Assembly (NCBI GenBank): GCA_019623805.1
Contig: CP053680.1
Coordinates: 3,202,001 to 3,266,000 of the forward strand
From: Gammaproteobacteria bacterium (ex Lamellibrachia satsuma)
Lineage (GTDB): Bacteria > Pseudomonadota > Gammaproteobacteria > Chromatiales > Chromatiaceae
Length of the DNA: 64,000 nucleotides
Direction: 5' to 3'
Part shown: one piece after another, positions 46,948-55,800 of the stretch
How the letters are laid out: each line of letters begins with the position of its first letter
Position numbering within the stretch: the stretch's first letter is position 1
The notes under the pieces: generated by a model
What the model was told of the DNA's origin: nothing
What the model saw: the letters and a program-made list of their open reading frames with translations, nothing else
The model's database searches: none
Position numbers and translations under genes: made by a program

Positions 46948-47915
46948 GTGTGATGACACATCGACTGGAACTGCCCTGGAACAGTGCGCACTGGGAAGAC
47001 CGGCAGTTCCGCCGGTTGCAACTGGTGATGGTGGGTGCAGCGCTGCTGCTTGGGATGGTGCTCTCCCTGGTGGAACTGCCGCAACAGGAACGGTTTACAC
47101 GCGTCACCCCGCCGCGGCTGGCGAAACTCATTCTGGAGCGCCGTCCGATAAAACCGGTAGAGCGCAAGCCGCCGGAAGTCGAGATACCCGTGGTTAAACC
47201 AAAACCGGTTGCCAAGCCGAAACCCAAGCCCAAGCCGGTAGTGAAAAAAAGGCCGAAAAGAGCGCCTTCCAAGGTGGCAAAGAAACCAATAAAGAGTGAT
47301 CCGGCCGCAGCAAGACGCAAGGCCAGCCGGTCGGGTCTGCTGGCTGTCGCCGACGAGTTGGCAGATCTGCGTTCCGCACCTGCGGTGAGCAGCGTGGCCT
47401 CATCCCGCAGCCTCTCCAAAGCAGGTAACAAGGCAAACCGGGTGGAGCGCTCGCTGGTAACTGCGGGTGCCTCCCGCGGCAGTGACGGCATCAACACCGC
47501 GAAACTAAGCCGGGATACCGGCTCTCAAGGGTTGAGTGGTCGAAAAACGACCCAGGTGCGATCCGCAGTGCAGGGCAACGGAGGTGGCGGCAGCCGGGCT
47601 AAAAAGGTGGCGAAAGACTACTCTGCCCAGCGTACTGAAGAGGAGGTTCAACTGGTGTTCGATCGCAACAAAGGGGCGCTCTACTCCATCTACAACCGGG
47701 CTCTGCGAAAGAACCCCTCATTGATGGGAAAGATGTTGCTGGAGATTACCATTGCACCCTCGGGCAAGGTGACTACCTGTCGTTTGCTCTCCTCTGAGCT
47801 GGAGAACCGGAAACTGGAGCGGAAGCTGCTCGCGAGAATAAGGATGTTCGATTTTGGCTCTAAAGAGGTGGAGACCACTGTTGTCTCCTACCCGATCGAT
47901 TTTCTTCCCTCATGA
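46944..47915 (+). CDS. AgmX/TonB-like protein
   Basis: A 323-aa inner-membrane-anchored energy transducer. One N-terminal transmembrane helix (LVMVGAALLLGMVLSLVEL), a Pro/Lys-rich periplasm-spanning rod (residues about 70-115, VKPKPVAKPKPKPKPVVKK), a low-complexity basic linker, and a C-terminal AgmX/PglI-type domain related to TonB (FDRNKGALYSIYNRALRKNP; LLEITIAPSGKVTTCRLLSS). It would link the ExbB/ExbD motor to an outer-membrane partner, possibly the barrels encoded by the leftward unit. Four-base overlaps with both neighbours. Confidence 0.92.
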   Translation: MSVMTHRLELPWNSAHWEDRQFRRLQLVMVGAALLLGMVLSLVELPQQERFTRVTPPRLAKLILERRPIKPVERKPPEVEIPVVKPKPVAKPKPKPKPVVKKRPKRAPSKVAKKPIKSDPAAARRKASRSGLLAVADELADLRSAPAVSSVASSRSLSKAGNKANRVERSLVTAGASRGSDGINTAKLSRDTGSQGLSGRKTTQVRSAVQGNGGGGSRAKKVAKDYSAQRTEEEVQLVFDRNKGALYSIYNRALRKNPSLMGKMLLEITIAPSGKVTTCRLLSSELENRKLERKLLARIRMFDFGSKEVETTVVSYPIDFLPS

Positions 47916-48886
47916 GCGGTGTAATGGTTCGGGTGCTGGCGGTACTGCTGGTGCTTGCCAGCCTCGGTGTCGAGGCGCAGTGGTTATGGCGAAGCGCCGA
48001 TATCATGGGTACCCGAATCACGCTGCAGCTGTGGTGTGAATCTGCGGAACAGGGTGAGGCTGCCATAGAGGCAGTGCTGAAGGAGACGCACCGCATCGAC
48101 CGGGCGATGAGTCCGTTTCGCTCCGACAGTGAGTTGTCACGGGTCAATCGGGAGGCGGGTCAGGGAGTAGTGGCGATCAGTGGTGAGTTGTTTAGGTTGT
48201 TGGAGAAGTCACGGCGGATATCGGAACTGACAGAGGGGGCCTTCGACATCACCTTTGCCAGCGTCGGTGACCATTACGACTATCGTCGTGGCATCAAACC
48301 CAGTGACGCGACACTGGGAGGGCTGTTGCCCGCCGTCGATTATCATCATGTTTTGCTCCAGGCGGACCCGGCCGGCGTGCAGTTTGCTCGACCGCAGGTA
48401 CGCATCGATCTTGGTGGGATCGCCAAAGGTTATGCGGTTGACCGGGGGATAGCGATCCTGCGGCATCACGGTATCGAACACGCCACTCTGAGCGCTGGTG
48501 GCGATAGCCGTTTTCTCGGCGACCGACGTGGCCGTTCCTGGCAGGTGGGTATCCGCGATCCGGATGACAAGAAGGGCATTAAGGCGTTACTGCCTTTGGA
48601 TGAATCCGCGCTCTCGACCTCTGGTGACTATGAGCGTTTTTTTATGCTGGATGGTGTGCGTCACCATCACATTCTGAATCCCAAATCGGGCCGCTCGGCT
48701 GAAGGGGTTCGTAGTGTCTCGATTGTGGGGCCGGAGGCGGTGACTACGGATGCGCTGGCCACGGCGCTGTTTGTTATGGGCGAACCGGCTGGTATGGCGC
48801 TGGTGGAGCGGCTGTCGGGTATTGAGGCGGTATTTGTGGACCCAACGGGTGAGATTCGTTTCTCCTCCGGATTAGAAACGCAATAA
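47912..48886 (+). CDS. apbE: FAD:protein FMN transferase (ApbE)
   Basis: A 324-aa exported ApbE-family enzyme that uses FAD and magnesium to attach FMN to a Thr/Ser of a periplasmic target protein. Signal sequence near the start; then MGTRITLQLW, RIDRAMSPFRSDSELSRVN, VDLGGIAKGYAVDRGIAIL-type region (RIDLGGIAKGYAVDR), ATLSAGGDSRFLG, and HHHILNPKSGRSAEGVRSVS. The metal-binding Asp/Thr region near the end is TTDALATALFVMG. It closes the rightward operon with a four-base overlap. The DUF3570 protein of the divergent unit has a possible modification site. Confidence 0.96.
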   Translation: MSGVMVRVLAVLLVLASLGVEAQWLWRSADIMGTRITLQLWCESAEQGEAAIEAVLKETHRIDRAMSPFRSDSELSRVNREAGQGVVAISGELFRLLEKSRRISELTEGAFDITFASVGDHYDYRRGIKPSDATLGGLLPAVDYHHVLLQADPAGVQFARPQVRIDLGGIAKGYAVDRGIAILRHHGIEHATLSAGGDSRFLGDRRGRSWQVGIRDPDDKKGIKALLPLDESALSTSGDYERFFMLDGVRHHHILNPKSGRSAEGVRSVSIVGPEAVTTDALATALFVMGEPAGMALVERLSGIEAVFVDPTGEIRFSSGLETQ

Positions 48887-48952
48887 AACAATACCAGATA
48901 ACTGCGTTGTTATGACCGCACATCTGATCACGCCAGCTTGCATAGTGTCCGT

Positions 48953-49070
48953 CCGGAAACGTCACTATTCCTCTCGCAAAGACGCCAAGAAAATCGTATT
49001 TAATCATTGAATAACAATGGCTTATAGTCCCGTAATCTTGGCGTCTTGGCGAGAATTGTTATTTCCGGCC
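48953..49070. repeat. Long imperfect palindrome (MITE-like)
   Basis: Two arms of about 35 bases (CCGGAAACGTCACTATTCCT, then CTCGCAAAGACGCCAAG, and the complement CTTGGCGTCTTGGCGAGAAT, then TGTTATTTCCGG) enclose about 47 bases. It lies downstream of apbE in a 413-base gap without genes. A fragment with TCCGTCCGGAAACG-like sequence recurs near 61427. Confidence 0.65.
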
Positions 49071-49299
49071 GTTCACTGGTTTGTGAAATGTTTCGATGCT
49101 GTAAGGAAATAAGGAATATGCTCACAGTTTGGATAAAGAATCATTTATTTCGTTTTATAATCATTGGATTTAGCAAGCCGTCACATTTTTTATCAGTAGT
49201 GATGGATGGGTTTCACATCTTTTAGGAAGACGGCTTTTCTCTGTTTTCTTAACGACTAGACTCACCCCCATTGAATTGATTACCAATGGGTTGACGCAG

Positions 49300-51336
49300 A
49301 TGTTTGCGAAAATTGGAAAGCTCGTATTTGTTGTAGTTACTGCTCTTTCTCTTGCTGCATGTGGCAGTGGAACTGGGGATACCTCCTCTGTTTCAGATGC
49401 AACTGGAAGTTCTGCGCTGAAGACGTCAACAAGTCGTATTTCATCATCAATGGATGATGTTGAAGAAGAGGTCAGTGGAGCCATCTACTCAAACAGCAGT
49501 GACCTGGAATTGATCAACGATGATCAGGACCAGGTAATAGGCATGCGGTTTATGGTGGATGTTCCGCAGGGTGCCGTTATCGATAAAGCGAGTGTACGGT
49601 TCACCGTTGACGAAGTATCCACTGGAACAGGTGATCTTGAAATATCTGCAGAACATGTTACCGATGCGGAAAGTTTTTCAAACAGTAGTTATAACGTCTC
49701 TTCCCGGACAACTTTTACCGAAACCGTCAGCTGGAAACCGGGTAACTGGAATGTTGTTGGTGAGTCCGGTTCTGAACAGGAGACCCCGGACCTTACTACG
49801 TTGATTCAAAAAGTAGTGGATCAACCCCAATGGCAGCCGGGACAACATGTTGTTCTTGTCGTCAAGGGTAGTGGAAGAAGAACAGCGTCATCCTATGATG
49901 GCGATGCAGCCAGTGCGCCTTTACTGAATGTCGATTATTTCGATGGCGGGAATACCGGCGACACCGGGACAGACCCTGTGCAGCCCAACCAGCCGCCTGA
50001 ATTGTCGGGAACCCCAGCACTTACAGTAGCGGAAGGTGAGGGTTATGTTTTTACGCCAGTAGCCGTGGATGCAGATAATGACGCATTGGTATTCTCGGTA
50101 AGTAATTTGCCTTTATGGGCGAATTTCAGTGCGGTAAACGGCGGACTGTCTGGAACGCCGGATTTCAGTCAATCAGGTACTTATACCAACATCAGCGTAT
50201 CCGTAACCGATGGGACTGAGACTGTGTCTCTTGCACCTTTTTCCATCACCGTAACTGATGTGAACCGTGCCCCCGTAATCAGTGGCCTGGCACCCACCCA
50301 GGTAGTGGCAGGTAGCAGTTACCAGTTTACTCCCAGTGCTGTTGATCAGGATGGAGATTCGTTGACATTCTCTATTACGGGAAAACCTGCTTGGGCAACC
50401 TTCGATTCATCGACGGGCCGTTTGTTTGGGACGCCTTCGGTATCAGATGCCGGAAACTATGAGAATGTCGGAATTGCCGTTTCCGATGGCGTACACAATG
50501 TCTCGTTGCCCAATTTTGCGATTAGTGTGAGCCTGGCAAATAGTGCACCGACGATCAGTGGTACCCCATTGAATGAAGTGACTGAAGGCACGCCATATCA
50601 ATTTACGCCTGTTGCCAGCGATGCTGACAATAACCCGCTTGTTTTTTCTATTATCAATATGCCTTCCTGGGCTGTGTTTAACAGCGCAAACGGCAATCTC
50701 AGTGGTACTCCATCCGGGGACTACATTGGTGAATACAATGATATTCTTATCAGTGTAAGCGACGGAGTGGCGAGTGCAGCACTCGCGGCATTTTCCATCA
50801 ATGTGCTGGGCATTAACCATCAACCTGTTGCGAATAATGATCTGGTATCTGCAACAGCGGGAGAGGTGGTGCCGATCGCTGTACTGAATAACGACAGTGG
50901 GCTTGAGGATGGGCCGATTACTCTGAGCGTGCTGCAGAATACAACGGAAGGGACTCTCTCGATCAATGGGGATAATACCTTTTCATACCTCCCGGATGCT
51001 GGATACAGTGGTTTGGATTCGTTTACCTACCAGGTTGTGGATATTGACGGTGAGAGTGCCACGGCAACTGTGACCCTCAGCGTGACTTGCGAGGGAGAAT
51101 GCACTACACACATGGCCAGAATCAGCTGGAGTCAAAGCAGTGGTGTGGGAGTTCAGGAGTACCGTGTTCACTATGGAACTCAGTCAGGTGTTTACACCCA
51201 GTGGGTCGTGGCTGACACTATGACCTCCCATGATGTGACGGTTCCTGGTGGTGGCGCCTGGTATTTCTCAGTGACTGCGGTTGATAGTCTTGGTGTTGAA
51301 TCCGGTTTCGCTGATGAGGTCAATCTGACCTTTTAA
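49300..51336 (+). CDS. Modular exported lipoprotein with He_PIG/cadherin-like repeats (paralogue A)
   Basis: 678 aa from ATG 49300 (a TTG frame start lies at 49276). Lipobox ALSLAAC. The first domain (about residues 48-215) starts SRISSSMDDVEEEVSGAIYS and has LRF-type strands with FTVDEVSTGTGDLEI; it occurs twice in the paralogue at 52837 and resembles DNRLRE-type carbohydrate-binding modules. Three Ig-like putative-binding (He_PIG) repeats follow (each with the xxPx(I/L)SGxP and SGTP hallmarks), then a cadherin-like tandem domain (VLNNDSGLEDGPITLSVL) and an FN3-like C-terminus (GAWYFSVTAVDSLGVESGF). Likely a surface protein. Separated from its paralogue by an IS1595-family element. Confidence 0.85.
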   Translation: MFAKIGKLVFVVVTALSLAACGSGTGDTSSVSDATGSSALKTSTSRISSSMDDVEEEVSGAIYSNSSDLELINDDQDQVIGMRFMVDVPQGAVIDKASVRFTVDEVSTGTGDLEISAEHVTDAESFSNSSYNVSSRTTFTETVSWKPGNWNVVGESGSEQETPDLTTLIQKVVDQPQWQPGQHVVLVVKGSGRRTASSYDGDAASAPLLNVDYFDGGNTGDTGTDPVQPNQPPELSGTPALTVAEGEGYVFTPVAVDADNDALVFSVSNLPLWANFSAVNGGLSGTPDFSQSGTYTNISVSVTDGTETVSLAPFSITVTDVNRAPVISGLAPTQVVAGSSYQFTPSAVDQDGDSLTFSITGKPAWATFDSSTGRLFGTPSVSDAGNYENVGIAVSDGVHNVSLPNFAISVSLANSAPTISGTPLNEVTEGTPYQFTPVASDADNNPLVFSIINMPSWAVFNSANGNLSGTPSGDYIGEYNDILISVSDGVASAALAAFSINVLGINHQPVANNDLVSATAGEVVPIAVLNNDSGLEDGPITLSVLQNTTEGTLSINGDNTFSYLPDAGYSGLDSFTYQVVDIDGESATATVTLSVTCEGECTTHMARISWSQSSGVGVQEYRVHYGTQSGVYTQWVVADTMTSHDVTVPGGGAWYFSVTAVDSLGVESGFADEVNLTF

Positions 51337-51442
51337 TATCGATAAATTCTTTGTCATAAATCTAGGGAACCTCCGATAAATTGAGTCACTGTCATCTCGA
51401 CCGTAGGGAGAGATCTCAAACCACCGAACTGTCAATAAGTTA

Positions 51443-52493
51443 CTTGATTAGAACTAATGTTCAGCCAGGCTCACGGATTGAGCCACCAGTGACCACATAA
51501 TATCACCAAGATCAGCAAGAGGAGTCCGATCATGGCGATGAACCCGATTCAGTTTCAGGCCGGTATGAGTTTGAACGAGTTGTTTGAACATTATGGCGCC
51601 GAAGAACAATGCGAGGCGGCACTGGAAACTGCACGCTGGCCCCAAGGTTTTGTTTGCGCACATTGTGGTGGCACGACCCATAGCCGATTTCATGAAGGAC
51701 AACACACATACTGGCAATGTAGCGCCTGCCGCCACCAGACGAGTTTGCGTTCGGGCACGATTTTCCATGGTTCGAAGTTGCCACTGCGCAAATGGTTTCA
51801 GGCGATGTTCCTGATCAGCCAGTCGAAGAACAACATATCTGCATTGGAGTTGAAGCGTCATATCGGTGTGTCCTATCCGAGCGCGTGGCGGGTCAAACAC
51901 AAGATCATGCAGGTTATGGACGAACGCGAGGAAAGACGCACCTTGCAGGGTGATATCGTGGTGGTGGATGATGCCTATCTTGGCGGTGGACACCAAGGCA
52001 AGGCAGGACGGGGATCAGAGAACAAAGTTCCTTTCGTGGCGGCGGTTCAGTTGGATGAGGACGGTCACCCGCAGGTTGTTCGCTTTGATCCAGTGCCTGG
52101 ATTCAAGCAGATCGATATCCAGAACTGGGCCGAACGGTATTTGGTCGCCTCAAGCCACGTACTCAGTGATGGGCTGAATTGTTTTACCGCTGTTGAGCAG
52201 GCTGGTATGACCCATCAGCGAGAGGTGGTTGGAACGCATAGGCGCAGTACCGATATGCCTTGCTTCGCATGGATCAATATCCTGCTGGGCAATCTGAAAA
52301 CGGCGATTACGGGCACCTATCATGCGTTTGGATTTCGCAAATATGCTCATCGTTACTTGGCCGAATACCAATATCGATTCAATCGCAGATTCGATCTGAA
52401 AGCCATGCTACCCCGCCTGATTCGGGCCGCTGCTACGACAGTGCCGCGATCTGAGGCGTGGCTTCGGCTGGCTGAACATTAGTTCTAATCAAG
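51443..52493 (+). mobile_element. IS1595-family insertion sequence, complete
   Basis: A 1051-bp element bounded by perfect 26-bp terminal inverted repeats (51443-51468, starting CTTGATTAGAACTAATGTTC; complement at 52468-52493). The 8-bp target duplication ATAAGTTA lies on both sides (51435-51442 and 52494-52501), the size expected for IS1595. The target is the centre of a MITE. One transposase gene is present. Perfect ends suggest recent insertion. Confidence 0.97.
51532..52482 (+). CDS. IS1595-family transposase
   Basis: A 316-aa transposase of the ISXO2-like/IS1595 family (ISPna2-like subgroup by size). N-terminal zinc ribbon CAHCGG / CSACRHQ, then IFHGSKLPLRKWFQAMFLIS and the helix-turn-helix-like NNISALELKRHIGVSYPSAW. 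Catalytic core: VVDDAYLGGG (first Asp), VLSDGLNCF (second Asp) and WINILLGNLKTAITGTYH (third residue Asn plus Lys, the family's DDN-K variant). The ribosome-binding site GAGGAG precedes ATG 51532. The frame is intact. Confidence 0.95.
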   Translation: MAMNPIQFQAGMSLNELFEHYGAEEQCEAALETARWPQGFVCAHCGGTTHSRFHEGQHTYWQCSACRHQTSLRSGTIFHGSKLPLRKWFQAMFLISQSKNNISALELKRHIGVSYPSAWRVKHKIMQVMDEREERRTLQGDIVVVDDAYLGGGHQGKAGRGSENKVPFVAAVQLDEDGHPQVVRFDPVPGFKQIDIQNWAERYLVASSHVLSDGLNCFTAVEQAGMTHQREVVGTHRRSTDMPCFAWINILLGNLKTAITGTYHAFGFRKYAHRYLAEYQYRFNRRFDLKAMLPRLIRAAATTVPRSEAWLRLAEH

Positions 52494-52501
52494 ATAAGTT
52501 A

Positions 52502-52836
52502 TGAGGGTTGAGATTTCTCGCTATGCTAGAAATGACAATTTATCAGAGGTTCCCTAAAGCGCAAGGTCGTAGAGTTTTCTCTCTGTGTCCTTGCGTTTTT
52601 GCATTTAATCTGCCTGTTATTCGCACGGAAATTAACCAATATTCTATTGGTTGATTTCGTTCACAAAACCATAAAAACAATCGGTTTGTTCTAATAATTT
52701 ATGCATAAATCCGGCAGGCATCACACATTGAAATCAGTGTGAAAAATTGTGTCACATGTTTGGTTTTATGAACTGTTCATCCGTCCCATGATTGCCAACA
52801 ATGTAGCCATAACGAGTTGTGTTGTGGATTATAAAT
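52502..52836. other. Intergenic region upstream of the large modular protein
   Basis: AT-rich; after the MITE end it has a hairpin (GCGCAAGG / CCTTGCGT with a T-run, 52559-52600) that could terminate readthrough from the IS. No gene is seen. The ribosome-binding site before 52837 is weak. Confidence 0.5.
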
Positions 52837-55800
52837 ATGTTGTTGGAAAATTTATTTTGTAAGCGTTTCTCTTTTTCTTTGATTATCATCCTATGTGTGT
52901 TTTTAGTGATGCCGATTTTCACGGATTTGCAAGCCGCTGATGCAGGTGTTGTGTCAACACGTATTGAGCAGAGAATCTCGGCCTCCATGGATGACGTGGA
53001 AGAGGAAGAGAGTGGCAATATCTACGCTAACAGTTCAGACCTGGAGCTGGTATACGATGGTGAATATCAAGTTATTGGACTCCGCTTTGCTCTGAATCTG
53101 CCACAAGGTGTTCGTGTCGACGAGGCAAAACTTCAGTTTACCGTTGATGAGGTTTCAACCGAACCGACAAGCCTGGGGATCTATCTGGAAAACAGTCTGG
53201 ATGCGCAACCATTCAGCAACCTGAGTCATAACGTCTCCTCCCGCACATTTTTTCGTCAAAGCGTGCCATGGCTTCCTGCGGATTGGACGAGTGTAGGGGA
53301 AGCGGGTACAGCACAGCAGACGCCCGATATTTCAGCACTGATACAGGCGGCAGTCGATCAGCCTGACTGGAAATCCGGAAGCCATGTTGTAGTTGTGATT
53401 AAAGGCAGTGGGCGGCGTACTGCATCCTCTTATGACGGCGAAATGAATAAGGCGCCGCTGCTGTCTGTTTTATACACAAATAGTGAGACTGCTCCTGTTC
53501 CCGAGGAACCGGTGATAGAAGAGCCTGTAGTTTCAAAACAGTTCACCAGTCGTATCTCCTCATCTCTTGATGATGTGGAAGAGGAAGAGGATGGAAATAT
53601 CTATGCCGATAGTTCTGATATAGAACTGATATACGATGGTGAGTATCAGGTTGTCGGACTTCGCTTCGCTGTGGATCTGCCGCAGGGCGCCCGCATCGAT
53701 GATGCGAACCTCCAGTTTACTGTCGATAAGGTTTCCCGTGGTGACAGTAGCCTTCAAATTGGTGTGGAGCAGACGCACAATGCAGCGCCGTTCCAGAAAA
53801 GCAGTTATAACGTTTCATCACGCACGCTTTTTGCAAAGTCTGTTGCATGGTCTCCATCAGTTTGGAGGAAAAGGGGGCGCGCAGGTGCCAGGCAACGGAC
53901 GCCGGATATCTCTGCCCTGATACAGGCTGCGATCGACCAACCGGATTGGCAGGCCGGAAATCATCTGGCGGTGGTCATAAAAGGTAGCGGACGCCGTGTG
54001 GCCTCTTCTTTTGACGGCAAGGCAGATAAAGCCCCTCTTTTGGTTGTTAACTACCAGGCTAGCGAGGGCGGCGGCACTACAGATCCACAACCATCGAATC
54101 ATGCGCCGACCATTTCCGGTCTCCCTGCATCGGTTGTGGCAGAAAATACGCCTTACTCTTTTGCGCCTGCAGCCGACGATGCCGATGGCGATAAACTGAA
54201 CTTTAGTGTTCGCAATCTGCCTGCCTGGGCAGGTTTTGATCCTGCAACCGGGATTATCTCCGGTACCCCCGGCTTTGATTCGGCAGGCAACTACGACCTT
54301 ATCAGCATCAGTGTAACTGACGGCGCGGAGAGCGCTACGCTGGCTGATTTTTCCATTGCTGTCAGCGACACAAACCGAGGGCCTGCAATCAGTGGCTCTC
54401 CTACAGGCACTGTCGATGAAGGCTCGGTCTACAGTTTCAGCCCCAACGCATCTGACGCAGATGGCGATGTGCTGGTATTCAGTATCAGCAACAAGCCTGC
54501 CTGGGCTAGCTTCAACACCACCACCGGGCAGTTGTACGGTACGCCTGGCACAGGTACGGCGGGCAGCTATGGCAATATCAGTATCAGCGTAACTGATAGC
54601 GCAGACAGCGCCTTATTGGACAGTTTTACCATTACTGTTATCGCCAGCGAAAAGAACCAGGCACCGACCATCGTGGGTTCCCCTCTCCCCAGTGTCGCCG
54701 AGGGATCAGCTTATACTTTCTCTCCGAGCGCATCCGATGCGGACGGCGATACACTGAGCTTCAGTATCACCAGCAAACCGGACTGGGCCAGTTTTAATAC
54801 CACCACCGGACGCTTGAACGGTACACCCGGTTACGATGATGCCGGCAGCTACGGCAATATCCTCATCAGCGTGACGGACGGCACTGAAAACACCTCGCTA
54901 CCCAGCTTCACTATCACCGTCAGCAACACAAACCGGGCGCCGACCATCAACGGGGTACCTGCCGAAAATATCGATGAAGGTTCTGCCTACAGCTTCACCC
55001 CCATCGCATCCGATGCAGATGGCGACGACCTGAGCTTCAGCATCGCTAACAAGCCAACCTGGGCGAGCTTCAACACCGCCACCGGGCAGCTCTCCGGCGC
55101 ACCTGGCGTTGGTACCGCCGGCAACTATGAGAATATCCGCATCTCTGTTTCCGATAGCACCGAGAGTTCGACCCTGAATGCCTTCCAGATCCTTGTCAAC
55201 ACGGCAGCTCAGGCAGGGGGAGACAATCTCTATGTCGACCTGCTCATCGGTCCCTCAAGCTGCAACGATTACCATCCCGCCAGCCGTGCCTGTGGCGCAG
55301 GCTCAGACACGGCTTTTCGCAACCTGAGCGGGGCAGCCGCGGCTGCCGTAGCCGGTGAAACCGTCTTGATTCGCGAAGGCGACTATAATGAACCGCTGAT
55401 TCCGCAGCGCTCCGGCTCGCCTGGCAACTACATCACCTATCGCAACTACGACTTGGAGCTGGCGACGATCACTGGCACCGACCTCACACCGGGCATAGAT
55501 ATCTCCGATCGCCAGTACCTTATTCTGCAGGGGCTGCGGGTACACAACGTCCGGCGCTGGATGTATGCTCTCAACGCCCATCACAACATTCTGCAACACA
55601 ATAGTTTCCTGCGTGCCCTGGACACTAGCGGCAGCGCCAAAACCGGTCTGTTCTTCCAGGAAGCGACACATAACAAGATTCTCAACAACACCATCGGGGA
55701 CTCAAACGAAGACAATCTCGCTTTGGTAAAATCCGATCACAACCTTGTGGAAGGTAACACCTTTGTGCGTGCAAACCATGTACTCTGGACTATCAAATGC

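Larger units (their letters stand above)
51363..52556. repeat. MITE-like palindrome copy B, split by an IS1595-family element
   Basis: The uninterrupted element (without the IS) would be about 135 bases. Its ends are TAGGGAACCTCCGATAAATT at 51363 and the complement AATTTATCAGAGGTTCCCTA ending at 52556, both bounded by TA. Internal arms pair GTCATCTCGACCGTAGGGAG with CTCGCTATGCTAGAAATGAC. The same internal arms occur in copy A at 14121-14250. Confidence 0.85.
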
